Positions 53,795-64,000 of a stretch of DNA of 64,000 bases are shown one piece after another. This DNA is from Paraspadella gotoi (taxonomy: Eukaryota > Chaetognatha), in NCBI GenBank assembly GCA_051294375.1, contig CM119263.1, positions 5,020,740 to 5,084,739 on the forward strand. The letters are read 5' to 3'. The position numbers and the translations under genes were made by a program. The notes under the pieces were generated by a model, which did no database searches, was not told where the DNA came from, and was given only the letters and a program-made list of their open reading frames with translations. Every line of letters starts with the position of its first letter. The stretch's first letter is position 1.

Positions 53795-56490
53795 CGGTAA
53801 TTTAGCCGCACTTAATACCGTTACCAAGTAAATTGCCTCCCTGGCGGTTCTCTTCCTCTCCTCTCTCGTCTCTCTTCTCTTCCTCTCTCTCCTCCTCTCT
53901 CTCCTCTAGTAATCGAATTTTGAAGGAGCCGGGAAAACTCTTCTTTCTATGTAAGGTCAGAGGACACAGCCAATGTTACTTGTTTCCCCAGTGCCCTAAA
54001 ATTTCAATTTAGGAGCAAGAGAGAAGAGTGGTAGAGAGGAGAAAAAGAGAGAAAGAGAGAGAGGATGAGAGGAGGACTCCTATATCGGCCAGTTGAGTCT
54101 CCTCGTTTTCTTTTTCCTTTCTTCCTTCCATCCCTTTCTCATTTCTCACTCTCTCTCTCTCTCTCTGCTCTCTCTCTCTCCTCGTCTCTTCTCCTCTCCT
54201 CTCTCTTCTCCTCTCCAGAAAATTGGCATCCGAAGAAGAGAGGGAGTTTGCCAAAAAAGATTTGCGAGTCTCCGTGGGTTTTTTGTTTCCCTTTTTGGGG
54301 GGAAGGAGAAAAAATCTTTTGATTCTGGAGATGAGGAAAGAGGGTGAGAGGGTAAGGATGGGTTGGGGTATGGAGGAGGGTTGAAGGGTTTAGGAAGGAA
54401 TGGTGAGGTAAAAGGAGATGGCGAGCGGTGAGGCAAGGATTTTGGGACCGGAATTCGCCGAAATGGGAGGTGACATTACGGCGAAAATTACGACGAAAAG
54501 GCGAACCGAAGTCGAATGAGCGAGGCGACCAGTGGAAAAATGGGAGCGTAAATGGCATGGTTTGGGCATGAGACGGCAATGGGCTACTATGTCGACCCAC
54601 CCGAGATTATAGCGAACGAACCCGAAGCCAAAAACCAGCCGAGAAAAACATTTTGGCTGTGAGAGCAATAAAGATCCCGAAAACAAAAATGACCGAAACT
54701 TTTTTTTTCCTTTCTCTGGTTTTGTTGGACTGGGAAAAAATAAGGTGGTTTTCAAAATATTCATCTTTTCGGTCAAAGAATGAAATTTCTGTGCCTCGTT
54801 CGTTTTTCCTTGGCCCGATAGGATTCCAGGTTTGTGAATGAAAGGGAAGTATCTTTACCCTCTCTCTCTAGCTCCTCTCTCCTCTCTCAACCGTTTTGTT
54901 TATGACCCGATCGCATTGGGCGGCCGAGCGAGGCCGGATAATTTGAGATTGGCATGATGAGAATGAAACTTTTTTTTAAATTTTTTTAATTGTTAATTAC
55001 TTTACAAACTGGAGTTGAGAGGGAACACAAGGTCCGCCCACTCTGGGTCTCTCTTTCACCGGAAGGGGAAAAGGTGGAAACGCGGTAAAAGTTTAAGCCT
55101 CATAGTGCATAAGGTGGCATGCACTGATAGGGGCAATCCGGCACTCGGCAATGGATCAGATGAGCTAAGGGCACTAACAAAGTCCATAAGGCCGGTTTAC
55201 AAAAAGGGTTTTTTACTGGCTACTGCGGTAGCTATGGGCGACCCATTAAAAGGAATTCAAAAGGGACATCCAACAGGGAATTCCAAAGGGCAGCCAAAGG
55301 AGGTAAGCCGGCTGGGGCGAAAGAGAATGGTGGTTCCTGCGGCGGAAAGAGAGACAGGAGAGGGATGATCCCTCATTATTCTATTCCGAAGATGAGACGA
55401 GTTGAAGAAAAAAACCCCGCTGGCTTGAAGGGTTGTGAATTGGACAGCAGTAGTTTGGGTTGATTGGTAGTGATGGTTAGAGAGAATGGGGATGATGGTA
55501 GAGAGGATAGGATGATTTGGTTAGAGAGAGTCAGGGATGATTTGGGAGTCGGGTTAAAAAAAACAATAGATTTCTTTAAATAACTAAATGCACGAGTGAG
55601 TCACCAATCTCACCATAGTAGTTAAATTATTAAAAATCCATTGGTTTGTGTTCTGTTTGATATTACTAGGGTTTACCATGCTTTATATATCGTTTAGTAG
55701 TTTAATTTGATTCACAATGATTTTGGTTGATAGCAATAGGATTAAAGGTCTCGAATTGGACCCTGTGGAGTTGTGTTTGGAGAGTTAGAGTGAGACATTT
55801 GCGCTTTCTTTCTTCGCTTCGTTAATCGAACTTGGGAGTGGGAACTCAGATGTCGATTCTCTGCTGTTCGAGGAGGTTCGAGCCGTTTTCTGCGCCCAAC
55901 GGCGCACCTCCTCGTGGCCCCGTGTGACGGCCAATAACGAAATTAATTTTAAAGAATTACTTTTTAGCCAAAAAAAAAAAAAACGAAACGAAAACCGAGA
56001 TTGGAAATTCAACTTTTTATTTTTCTTTTTTTTTCGTTAGAGAAAGGTTAAGGGGAGTTAAGCTTTTACTCCTCAGGCGCGAATCCGAGATACGGGTTTT
56101 AGGAAGGAAGTTTTTTGTTAGGATTATTTATAGAGACCATTTCTGCCGCCGTTTGGCTTCGGTCTCGGGCCGTTAAGCATTCACGGGAAAGGAAACTCAA
56201 AATATTGTTTTTACTTTCTAAACTTCTTTTTTTTCATTTTAGATTCTGTTCTCTTCTTTCTGTTGGGCTTTTTTTGTTTGTTTTTTTTCAGTTTTTTCTG
56301 TTTCTCTTTAGTCCTAAATTTTCTTTATTTTTTCTTTCTTCTTTCGTCTTTATATTAACTTTACTTTTTATTCTTTATCATCCCTTTACTCCCTCTCTGC
56401 ATTATTCTTCCCTCTTTCTCCTTTTCTTTCCTCATCTCTTCTTCTTTCCTCTCCCTCTCTTTTTCTTTCCTCCCTTCCACTTCCTCTCCC
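53795..56490 (+). repeat. Tandem-duplicated segment, copy S2
   Basis: Second copy of S1. It has many extra single bases relative to S1 (for example GAGGCGACCAGTGG against GAGGCGACAGTGG), the pattern of uncorrected long-read sequence. It spans the place where S1 has the 302-N gap. No intact gene. Confidence 0.85.
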
Positions 56491-56744
56491 TCTTTCTTTT
56501 CTTTCCTCCTCCTCTTTCCTCTCTCTTCCTTTTCTTTCCTCTCTTCCTTCCCTCTCTCAACCGAAAAGACCTTCAAATCCCTTCAACTGCATTTGAAATA
56601 GAAAATAAAAGATGAAGCAAACGGATGCGACAAATCTGAGAGAGAGAGATAGAGAGAGCTGAGATGAGGAGAGAGAGAGAGAGAGAGGAGAGGACGAGAG
56701 GAGAAGGGGAGAGAGAGAGAGAGAGATAACAGAGAGAAGAGAGA

Positions 56745-56797
<53 letters not shown>

Positions 56798-57689
56798 CTG
56801 CTTAAAGTTTAAGAATCCACGTTGAATGGGCGTGACCGAAATATTGAATTTAAGGATAAACAATAAAATATCCTCTTCTTTTTTTTCTGAAGCCTTTAGC
56901 GTCGCGCCTGCGGAATTTCATGGGACGGAAAAAAAAGGAAGAGAGGACAAAAAGAGAAAAAAAGGGAAAAGGATGAAGAAAAAAATGGATGGAATAAAAT
57001 GAAAAGAAAAGTAATAACATAAAAGAAAGAAAGACAAAGTAAAAACAAAAACCGGCAAGTTTAAGACGTAACAAGCATTTAATAATTGATTATATATTTG
57101 CAAATAAGCAAGTATTATACATTGCATTGAATGTGACTATATAATCATTTTTTTACATGGTCGAGTTAGTCATAGTCATTTACCCTATCAGTCTGCCAAG
57201 TATTAACTGAAATGATCCAGTATTTCAGGAATTATATATTTTTTAACAATTTTTAATTTGTTTTCTTTTTTTTTCCTTTTTTTTTCTTAATAATCTTTTG
57301 TTTATACGTTCTATTTTTAAAATCAAGAATGGTTTCCAAGTAGTAGGAAATGAGGATAAAAAAGTAACTTACTAATTTTAGGTTATCCTTACGCTGGTTT
57401 TGATCGCGAAGTCTTATAGACGCTTTTCGGTCGGTCAGTCGGTTTCTCTGTTTTTAAAGAATGTGAACCATCCTACTAATCTGTTCGTCCTTCCGTCAGT
57501 CCGTGGACATGGAGTACATCAAATGAAAAGAGATCAAACACTTTTTAGAAATCCAATAAAAAACGGTTCTAGGTTCTTGGTTCTACCCACCTTCACCGCT
57601 AGATGTTATTTTTATAAAAATTGCCGAAACTCATCTGACCTAATCTAACCTTTTTCTTACTAATTTTTAGTTGCGAGTACTCATGTCAT
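56491..57689. other. GA tract and AT-rich stretch, no gene seen
   Basis: CT/GA-rich sequence, with the GA run at 56,636-56,796, is followed by about 0.9 kb of AT-rich DNA. No recognisable exon. Confidence 0.55.
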
Positions 57690-58130
57690 GTCATGTAATG
57701 TAATATCATGTTATCATCCTTCTCTTCTCTTCTCTTCCCCCACTTATCTATTCTCTCCGGAAACTCTTTCCGTAATTTTTCTCTTTTCCTCTCTTCTCTT
57801 TTCTTTTCCGACTTATCTATTCTTTCCGGAATCTCTTTCCGTAATCTTTCTATTTTCCTCACTTCTCTTTTTTTCCCCGACTTATCTATTTTCTCCTTCC
57901 GAAATCCTTCATATTTTTCTCTTTGTTTTTCCCTTTTGTTTTTTTTTTTCCTCCGGGTGGATATTGGATTTGTCCTTCTCGGTTATCAATAAACCACAAG
58001 TCAGACTCGTACAAAATATGCGCGATATTTGGGAGATCGTTGTTGCTGTTGTTGTTGTTGTTGTTGTTTTTGTTATAGTTGTTGTTTTTGTTGTAGTTGT
58101 TGTTGTTAATATCGTCGTGAAGCTTTCCCA
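57690..58130. repeat. Pyrimidine repeats and a GTT array
   Basis: Three imperfect units of a CCGACTTATCTATTCTCTCC-type word (about 57,735-57,905, spacing near 70 bases) are followed by a (GTT)n array at 58,039-58,108. Low-complexity frames only. Confidence 0.7.
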
Positions 58131-58635
58131 AAAATCAGATTGCTGACGGATGCTCTTCTAGCAATTATTGTCGTGATTGAATCTTGCTACTTATATTGTA
58201 TTGTATTGTATTATAGTGTAAAGTCTGCAACAGATCTTGTCTTATACTAGTTATCTTTTTCTCCTGTTTATTGTCTCTCGGCTGGAATATTTGTATATTG
58301 TCTCTTCACATTTTTATCAAACTTATCAAAGCTAAGATAACAAATTCTTAAACTTTATTTAAATAACAATTACTTTTTCTCTCTTCGACTCCTGAATAGA
58401 ATGCCTTATCTCCATTTACAACTCTTTACTCTTTTCCCGTCGTCGCTCACACCCATTGTCTCACACCCATTGTCTCACTCTCGTTTTCGTCTTTAAACTG
58501 ACTTTCCTCTCCCTCTCGCTCTCACTCTCGTTTTCATCTTTAAACTTACCTCCCTCACCTCAAACGTGTTTTCGCGCCTCGATTTTTTTTTCCTTCTCAA
58601 ATTTGTTTAGGCGAATCGTTTGAACTCTGTCTCTC
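58131..58635. other. No gene seen
   Basis: Mixed AT-rich sequence with CACACCCATTGTCT repeated twice near 58,450. Nothing else is recognised. Confidence 0.5.
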
Positions 58636-58637
58636 TC

Positions 58638-59159
<522 letters not shown>

Positions 59160-60080
59160 TCTTTTTTTTTTCTTATCTTTATGCTTTTTGGTTTCTTCTT
59201 TCCTCTAGTTCATCCTTCTTTCTTTTTTTTTCTTTTTTTTATTTCTTTTATCTATTTTCCTCTTTCATTCCTTCATTTGTCGAAACTAGTTTTCTTTTTA
59301 TCTTTATTTTTACTCCTTTGGTTTCTTGAGTTTTCTTCACTTATCTTTTCTTTCCTTCCTTTTCTTTCCTTTCCTCCTTTTTCTTACCTTTCCTCCCTTT
59401 TCTTTTTTTCTCACTTTTTCCTTCCTTTTCTTTTTATTTTTCTCACTTTTCTTTCCTTTCCTCACCTCACTTCCTTTCGTTTTCCTCCCTTAACTTTCCT
59501 GTCCTCCCTTTTCTTTTCTTTCCTTTTTCTCTCTTTTCCTCACTTTATTCACTTCCTTTCCTTTCCTCCCTTTTCTTTTCTTTCCTCCTTTTTCTCTCTT
59601 TTCCTCACTTTCCTTCACGATCTCAAACTACCCATCTTCTTTTTATTTCCAGTCGATTCCTCTCTGTTGCTTGCTTCTCTCTCTTTATCTTCCTTTTGTC
59701 TATTTCTTCGCCTCCCTCCCCTTTGTCCCTCTCATTCTCTCTCTTCCTCTTTCTTCCCTTTCTTCTTTCCTCTTTCTACTTCTTTGCCACCCTCTTCTCC
59801 TTCCACCCTTTCTTCCTCCCTCTCTTTTCTCTCTCTTCCTCTCTCTCTTCCTCCCTCTTTTCCTCCCTCTCCCCTTTCTCTTCCTCCCTCTTTTCCTCTC
59901 TCTCTTTCTCCCTATTTTCCTCCCTCTCTTCTTATTTTCCTCCCTCTCTTCCTCCCTCTTTTCCTCCCTCTGTTACTCCCTATCTTCTCCCTCTCCCTTC
60001 TCTCTCTTCCTCTCTCTCTTCCTCCCTTTCTTCCACTAGGCTGCCTCCTTTCTCCTCCTCTGCTTTTGTTTTTTTTTTCA
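59160..60080. repeat. Long pyrimidine tract
   Basis: About 0.9 kb of nearly pure C/T on the plus strand (TTTCCTTTCCTCCC, then CCTCCCTCTCTTCC units). It supports a 442-codon open frame only because pyrimidine triplets never form stops. That frame is Ser/Leu/Phe/Pro and is not a credible gene. Confidence 0.85.
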
Positions 60081-60128
60081 GCGTTGAAGTCGGGAAACAT
60101 AATAGAACATTGTCCCTGCCTTCATTCT

Positions 60129-60174
<46 letters not shown>

Positions 60175-60286
60175 TTCTCTCTCTCTCTCTCTCCTCCTTT
60201 CTCCTCTGGAGTCTATCGCTTTATGGGACAATACATTCGGTTCAGTTCAATTCCTTCTGTGTCACTCCCTCCCCTCTCGTTTTTCT

Positions 60287-60422
<136 letters not shown>

Positions 60423-60491
60423 ATTCCATCCTTGGCGAAACATCAAGTTAATGCAACGCTGTTTTCCTCGATGCTCTCGCGATTCCTTGGC

Positions 60492-60592
60492 TGCTTGGTT
60501 CCCCGATAGCATCGCCGCCTGAAAGCCGGGTCCCCCGACAGCATCGCCTCCTGACTGCTTGATTCCCCGATAGCAACACCCGATTGCCTAGC
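60492..60592 (+). repeat. Three imperfect units of TTCCCCGATAGCATCGCC
   Basis: The words TTCCCCGATAGCATCGCCGC, TCCCCCGACAGCATCGCCTC and TTCCCCGATAGCAACACC recur at about 37-41 base spacing, each followed by a CTGA or similar word. Confidence 0.75.
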
Positions 60593-60718
60593 TAGTAAGC
60601 TGTTCGCCTGCTGATTGTATCTGGATTTTTGCCAAACCAACCACCTAGTCTCCAATCCCTTGTTGCTTGTCGGCCCGAATTTGAAGCTTGATCGCCTGGA
60701 AAGAAAGGGATGGTTTTG

Positions 60719-60976
60719 AGAGTAGAGGGCGCTCTGCCTGACCAAGGTCATCACTGTGAGAGGTGAGAGGCAGAGTAGAGGGCGCTTTGCCTGTCCTAGG
60801 TCATCACTGTGACAGGTGAGAGGCTGAGTAGAGGGCGCTCTGCCTGACCAAGGTCATCACTGTGACAGGTGAGAGGCAGAGAAGAGGGCGCTCTGCCTGA
60901 CCAAGGTCAACACTGTGACAGGTGAGAGGCAGAGAAGAGGGCGCTCTGCCTGACAAAGGTCATCACTGTGACAGGT
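60719..60976 (+). repeat. 53-base minisatellite with CTCF-like core
   Basis: Five units with an exact 53-base period. The (T/A)AGAGGGCGC core starts at 60,723, 60,776, 60,829, 60,882 and 60,935. Each unit continues CTCTGCCTGACCAAGGTCAT, then CACTGTGACAGGTGAGAGGC. Units 4 and 5 carry perfect 8-base arms AGGCAGAG / CTCTGCCT around the core. Confidence 0.92.
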
Positions 60977-61164
60977 CTGTCCAAGTGTCATATTTCCTTA
61001 TCACTTTTTTTCCTTACTTTACTTTCCCTAAATTCTCTTTTTCTCTTTATTCCTTCCTTTTTCCTTTCCTTATCTTTTTCCTCCATTATCTCCTTACTTT
61101 TTTCCTTTTCCTCCTTTTTTCGCTTCCTCCCTTTCCTTCTTCCCCACGCCCACGCCCCGAGAGA

Positions 61165-61203
<39 letters not shown>

Positions 61204-61424
61204 GAGAAATCCTGAGAGCCTCTCGCCTTGGCCCGGTTGTTTATGGCCCCAGACGGCGGAGGGACAAGGACTCAGGCTGAGCCTGTTTGTGGCTGTTTCC
61301 TTTGCCGGAGTCTGAGTTGTTGTTGTTGTTGTCGTCGTCTTATTCATACTCAAGGTCGACATCTTTAGCTTTTCTTTTCTCTTTTTCTATCTTCTCTTTC
61401 TCTTTTTCAATCCATCCTCACTTA
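60977..61424. other. No gene seen; pyrimidine and GA runs
   Basis: T/C-rich sequence (60,990-61,140), a GA run (61,163-61,202), a short GC-richer patch, and GTTGTTGTT at 61,318. No exon. Confidence 0.5.
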
Positions 61425-62332
61425 TCTAATACTTCCTTCAATCTTCTTAAATCTTTTTTTTCCAATTTCCCTTTTGCCTTCGATCTCCATTTAAATTCTA
61501 TTTTCTTACCTCCTTTCTTTTTTCTTTTCTCTCCTTTTCCTTATCTCTCTCCCCTCTCCTATCTTCTCTTTTCCCTCTCTCCTCTCCTCTCTCCTCTCAT
61601 CTCTTTCGCCTCTCTCCCCTCCCCTCTCTTCCCTCTCCCCTCTTCTTTTTCACCTCTCTCCTTTCCTCTCTCTCCTTTCCTCCCAAACAGAGGCAATCAT
61701 TTTTATTTGAAGAGTCGCGCTTTTGCCGCAAGAACGTGCCACCGGTGAAGGAATGCTGTAAAGAAGGTGCGGCATGCTGCATAGATTGATTGCGTAAGCA
61801 ACAAGATACGTTGAATGCTTAAAATGGTTGAAGTCAAAAATATTAGTGAAGAGAATGTTTAATATTTAATGTTTAATGTTTATAGTTTAATGTGACTAAC
61901 ACTAACACTAAACTGGAAAATAATTAGAATTTCAATAAGGGCATGAACCTAGTTCAATCCTCTGTCTCAAAGTGGCACATACACTAATCTCAAATGCTGT
62001 AGATACCGACAGCGGCATCGATGCCGTCGTTTTGTTTCGGTTTCTTTCTCTCGCGAACGAAGATAAAATCCGCGTTTCTTGTCTTTTTGTTTTTTCCCGG
62101 CGGAAAAATCGGTGTCTGTTGTTGTTGTTGTTGTTGTTTTTGTTTTTGTTGTTTTTGTTGTTTTTGTTGTTTTTGTTGTTTTTGTTGGTTTTGTTGTTTT
62201 TGTCGTTTTTGTTGTTTTTGATGTTTTTGTTGTTGTTGTTGTTTTTGTTGTTGTTGTTTTTGTTGTTTTTGTTGTTGTTGACGCAAAGGTTTGAACTTTT
62301 ACGCTGTCGTCGTCGTCGTCGTCGAGAAGATT
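61425..62332 (+). repeat. Tandem-duplicated segment, copy T1
   Basis: 908-base unit: TCTAATACTTCCTTCAATCT, a pyrimidine tract, CCAAACAGAGGCAATCATTT, CGCAAGAACGTGCCACCGGT, TGATTGCGTAAGCAACAAG, CTAGTTCAATCCTCTGTCTC, then a GTT/TTTTTG array (62,118-62,280). Repeated in full by T2. Confidence 0.9.
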
Positions 62333-63240
62333 CTAATACTTCCTTCAATCTTACTAAAATCTTTTTTTTTCCAATTTCCCTTTTGCCTTCGATCTCCATT
62401 TAAATTCTATTTTCTACCTCCTTTCTTTTTTCTTTTCTCTCCTTTTCCTTATCTCTCTCCCTCTCCTATCTTCTCTTTTCCCTCTCTCCTCTCCTCTCTC
62501 CTCTCCATCTCTTTCGCCTCTCTCCCCTCCTCTCCTTCCCTCTCCCCTCTTCTTTTTCACCTCTCTCCTTTCCTCTCTCTCCTTTCCTCCCAAACAGAGG
62601 CAATCATTTTTATTTGAAGAGTCGCGCTTTTTTGCCGCAAGAACGTGCCACCGGTGAAGGAATGCTGTAAAGAAGGTGCGGCCATGCTGCATTAGATTGA
62701 TTGCGTAAGCAACAAGATACGTTTGAATGCTTAAAATGGTTGAAGTCAAAAATATTAGTGAAGAGAATGTTTAATAAATTTAATGTTTAATGTTTATAGT
62801 TTAATGTGACTACACTAACACTAAACTGGAAAATAATTAGAATTTCAATAAGGGCATGAACCTAGTTCAATCCTCTGTCTCAAAGTGGCACATACACTAA
62901 TCTCAAATGCTGTAGATACCGACAGCGGCATCGATGCCGTCGTTTTGTTTCGGTTTCTTTCTCTCTGCGAACGACAAGATAAAATCCGCGTTTCTTGTCT
63001 TTTTTGTTTTTTCCCGGCGGAAAAATCGGTGTCTGTTGTTGTTGTTGTTGTTGTTTTTTTTGTTTTTGTTGTTTTTTGTTGTTTTTGTTGTTTTTTGTTG
63101 TTTTGGTTGTTTTTGTCGTTTTTGTTGTTTTTGATTGTTTTTGTTGTTGTTGTTGTTTTTGTTGTTGTTGTTTTTGTTGTTTTTGTTGTTGTTGACGCAA
63201 AGGTTTGAAACTTTTACGCTGTTGTCGTCGTCGGTCGTCG
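62333..63240 (+). repeat. Tandem-duplicated segment, copy T2
   Basis: Head-to-tail second copy of T1, with a few single-base indels. Frames through the GTT array give poly-Gln/Asn on the minus strand or Val/Phe/Cys on the plus strand, and are not genes. Confidence 0.9.
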
Positions 63241-63380
63241 TGTCGTCGTCGTCGTCGTCGTCGTTAGGACTTTAGCCTTTACCTGCGACTCGTCATTTCA
63301 TGGACGTCGATCTCAAGGAGAGAAAGAAGGAGGAGGAGGCGGGAGTAGGACAGAGGAGCATTAGGAAATACCTGGAGAGA

Positions 63381-63468
<88 letters not shown>

Positions 63469-63640
63469 NNNNNNNNNNNNNNNNNNNNNNNNNTCGTCGT
63501 GGTCGTCGTCGTCGTCGTCGTCTAGGACTATTAGCCTTTTACCTGCGACTCGTCATTTCTGGACGTCGAGAGAGAGAGAGAGAGAGAGATTGACAAGTGC
63601 ACATGACGAAAAAAAGCGAAGACCCATCAAACCAGCGGAA
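63241..63640. repeat. GTC and GA repeats with a duplicated word and a gap
   Basis: The block ending CTGCGACTCGTCATTTC..GGACGTCGA occurs at 63,258-63,312 and again at 63,500-63,568, each after a GTC run. Between them are GA repeats (63,378-63,468) and a 25-N gap (63,469-63,493). Confidence 0.75.
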
Positions 63641-63710
63641 GTTATGTCATCAACTTATGTCATCAACTTATGTCATCAACTTATGTCATCAACTTATGTC
63701 ATTAACTTAA
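63641..63710 (+). repeat. 13-base tandem repeat TTATGTCATCAAC
   Basis: Five head-to-tail units, the last with one change (CATTAAC). Confidence 0.95.
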
Positions 63711-64000
63711 GTAAAATTATGTTTAAGTCGCTAAAATATATAATTGCAGCGACAACGGCGATGACGACGATGACGACAACGATGACTACGATGACGAAGA
63801 CAACGACGACGACGTCAATCACCATAGGAGAGGAAAGGATTAGAGGAAGAAGAGGAAGAGAAAACAAGAAAACAAGAAAACAAGAGTCTCATGTTTTGCC
63901 AGAAAAGTCGACGATAAAAATGTTTTCTTTTGGTGAAGATGATTTTTTTACATATTTGCTTTTTTTTTGCCCTTTTCTTCCCCCATCGCTTTCAGACTTC
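63711..64000. other. Window end, GAC repeat, no gene seen
   Basis: GACGACGAT-type repeats (63,745-63,813) and an A/G-rich patch. No exon is recognised. Confidence 0.5.

Noticed and set aside
57640-57660. Telomere-like word CTGACCTAATCTAACC
   Set aside because: Only a single degenerate occurrence; no array of TTAGG or TTAGGG is present.
60719-60976. CRISPR-like regular repeats
   Set aside because: The units are contiguous 53-base tandem copies with no unique spacers, in a eukaryotic genome. It is a minisatellite.

Overview
This is a eukaryotic genomic window, almost certainly from an invertebrate animal. It has spliceosomal GT-AG introns, a neutral ceramidase gene whose motifs look arthropod-like (GIHMR, FWNFV, FPYMWQPD), a BEL/Pao LTR retrotransposon, an L1/Tx1-like LINE, and a very heavy load of (GA)n/(CT)n, GAC/GTC and GTT microsatellites. 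A crustacean or other arthropod is my best guess, with low confidence because the window is so short of genes. The sequence behaves like a lightly polished long-read assembly. It contains about 18 N gaps (several exactly 25 N), and most recognisable coding segments carry single-base frameshifts. Many segments occur twice, with the two copies differing mainly by small indels.

Layout. 1-8.3 kb: no gene seen; trinucleotide repeats, purine and pyrimidine tracts, gaps, and a tandem-duplicated segment at 3.3-5.3 kb. 8.3-16.9 kb: a segment present as two tandem copies (X and Y); copy X is split by a 4.1-kb 5'-truncated LINE with a poly(A) tail. 16.9-27.4 kb: a unique stretch, then copy A, whose match (copy B) lies at 38.8-41.3 kb; copy A is split by a 7.4-kb BEL/Pao element whose RT core is deleted and whose 3' LTR carries a 0.6-kb inverted-repeat MITE. 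27.4-30.4 kb: the only host gene I can name, neutral ceramidase on the minus strand. Nine exons are visible, and the 3' end is cut off at a GGA repeat. 31-33.9 kb: AT-rich tetranucleotide array, CT tracts and a satellite-like array. 33.9-46.4 kb: copies P and Q of one 4.9-kb segment on either side of copy B; they contain CCAAT-box clusters and a 91-bp minisatellite. 46.5-48.4 kb: tandem copies R1 and R2. 48.4-51 kb: an unrepeated stretch with palindromes. 51-56.5 kb: tandem copies S1 and S2. 56.5-61.4 kb: pyrimidine tracts, long (CT)n, and a 53-bp minisatellite carrying CTCF-like motifs. 61.4-63.6 kb: tandem copies T1 and T2, then microsatellites.

Interpretation. The paired blocks meet at GA/CT/GGA repeats or N gaps, and in two pairs one copy carries a transposon that the other lacks. 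This fits two haplotypes placed end to end, or false joins at microsatellites, at least as well as true tandem duplication. The pairs are useful either way: the empty copies fix the insertion boundaries of the LINE and the BEL element to within a few bases. I found no evidence for a novel multi-gene system. The most informative items are the broken ceramidase locus, the nested transposons with their empty sites, the local inversion between P and Q, and the CCAAT-box and CTCF-like arrays.
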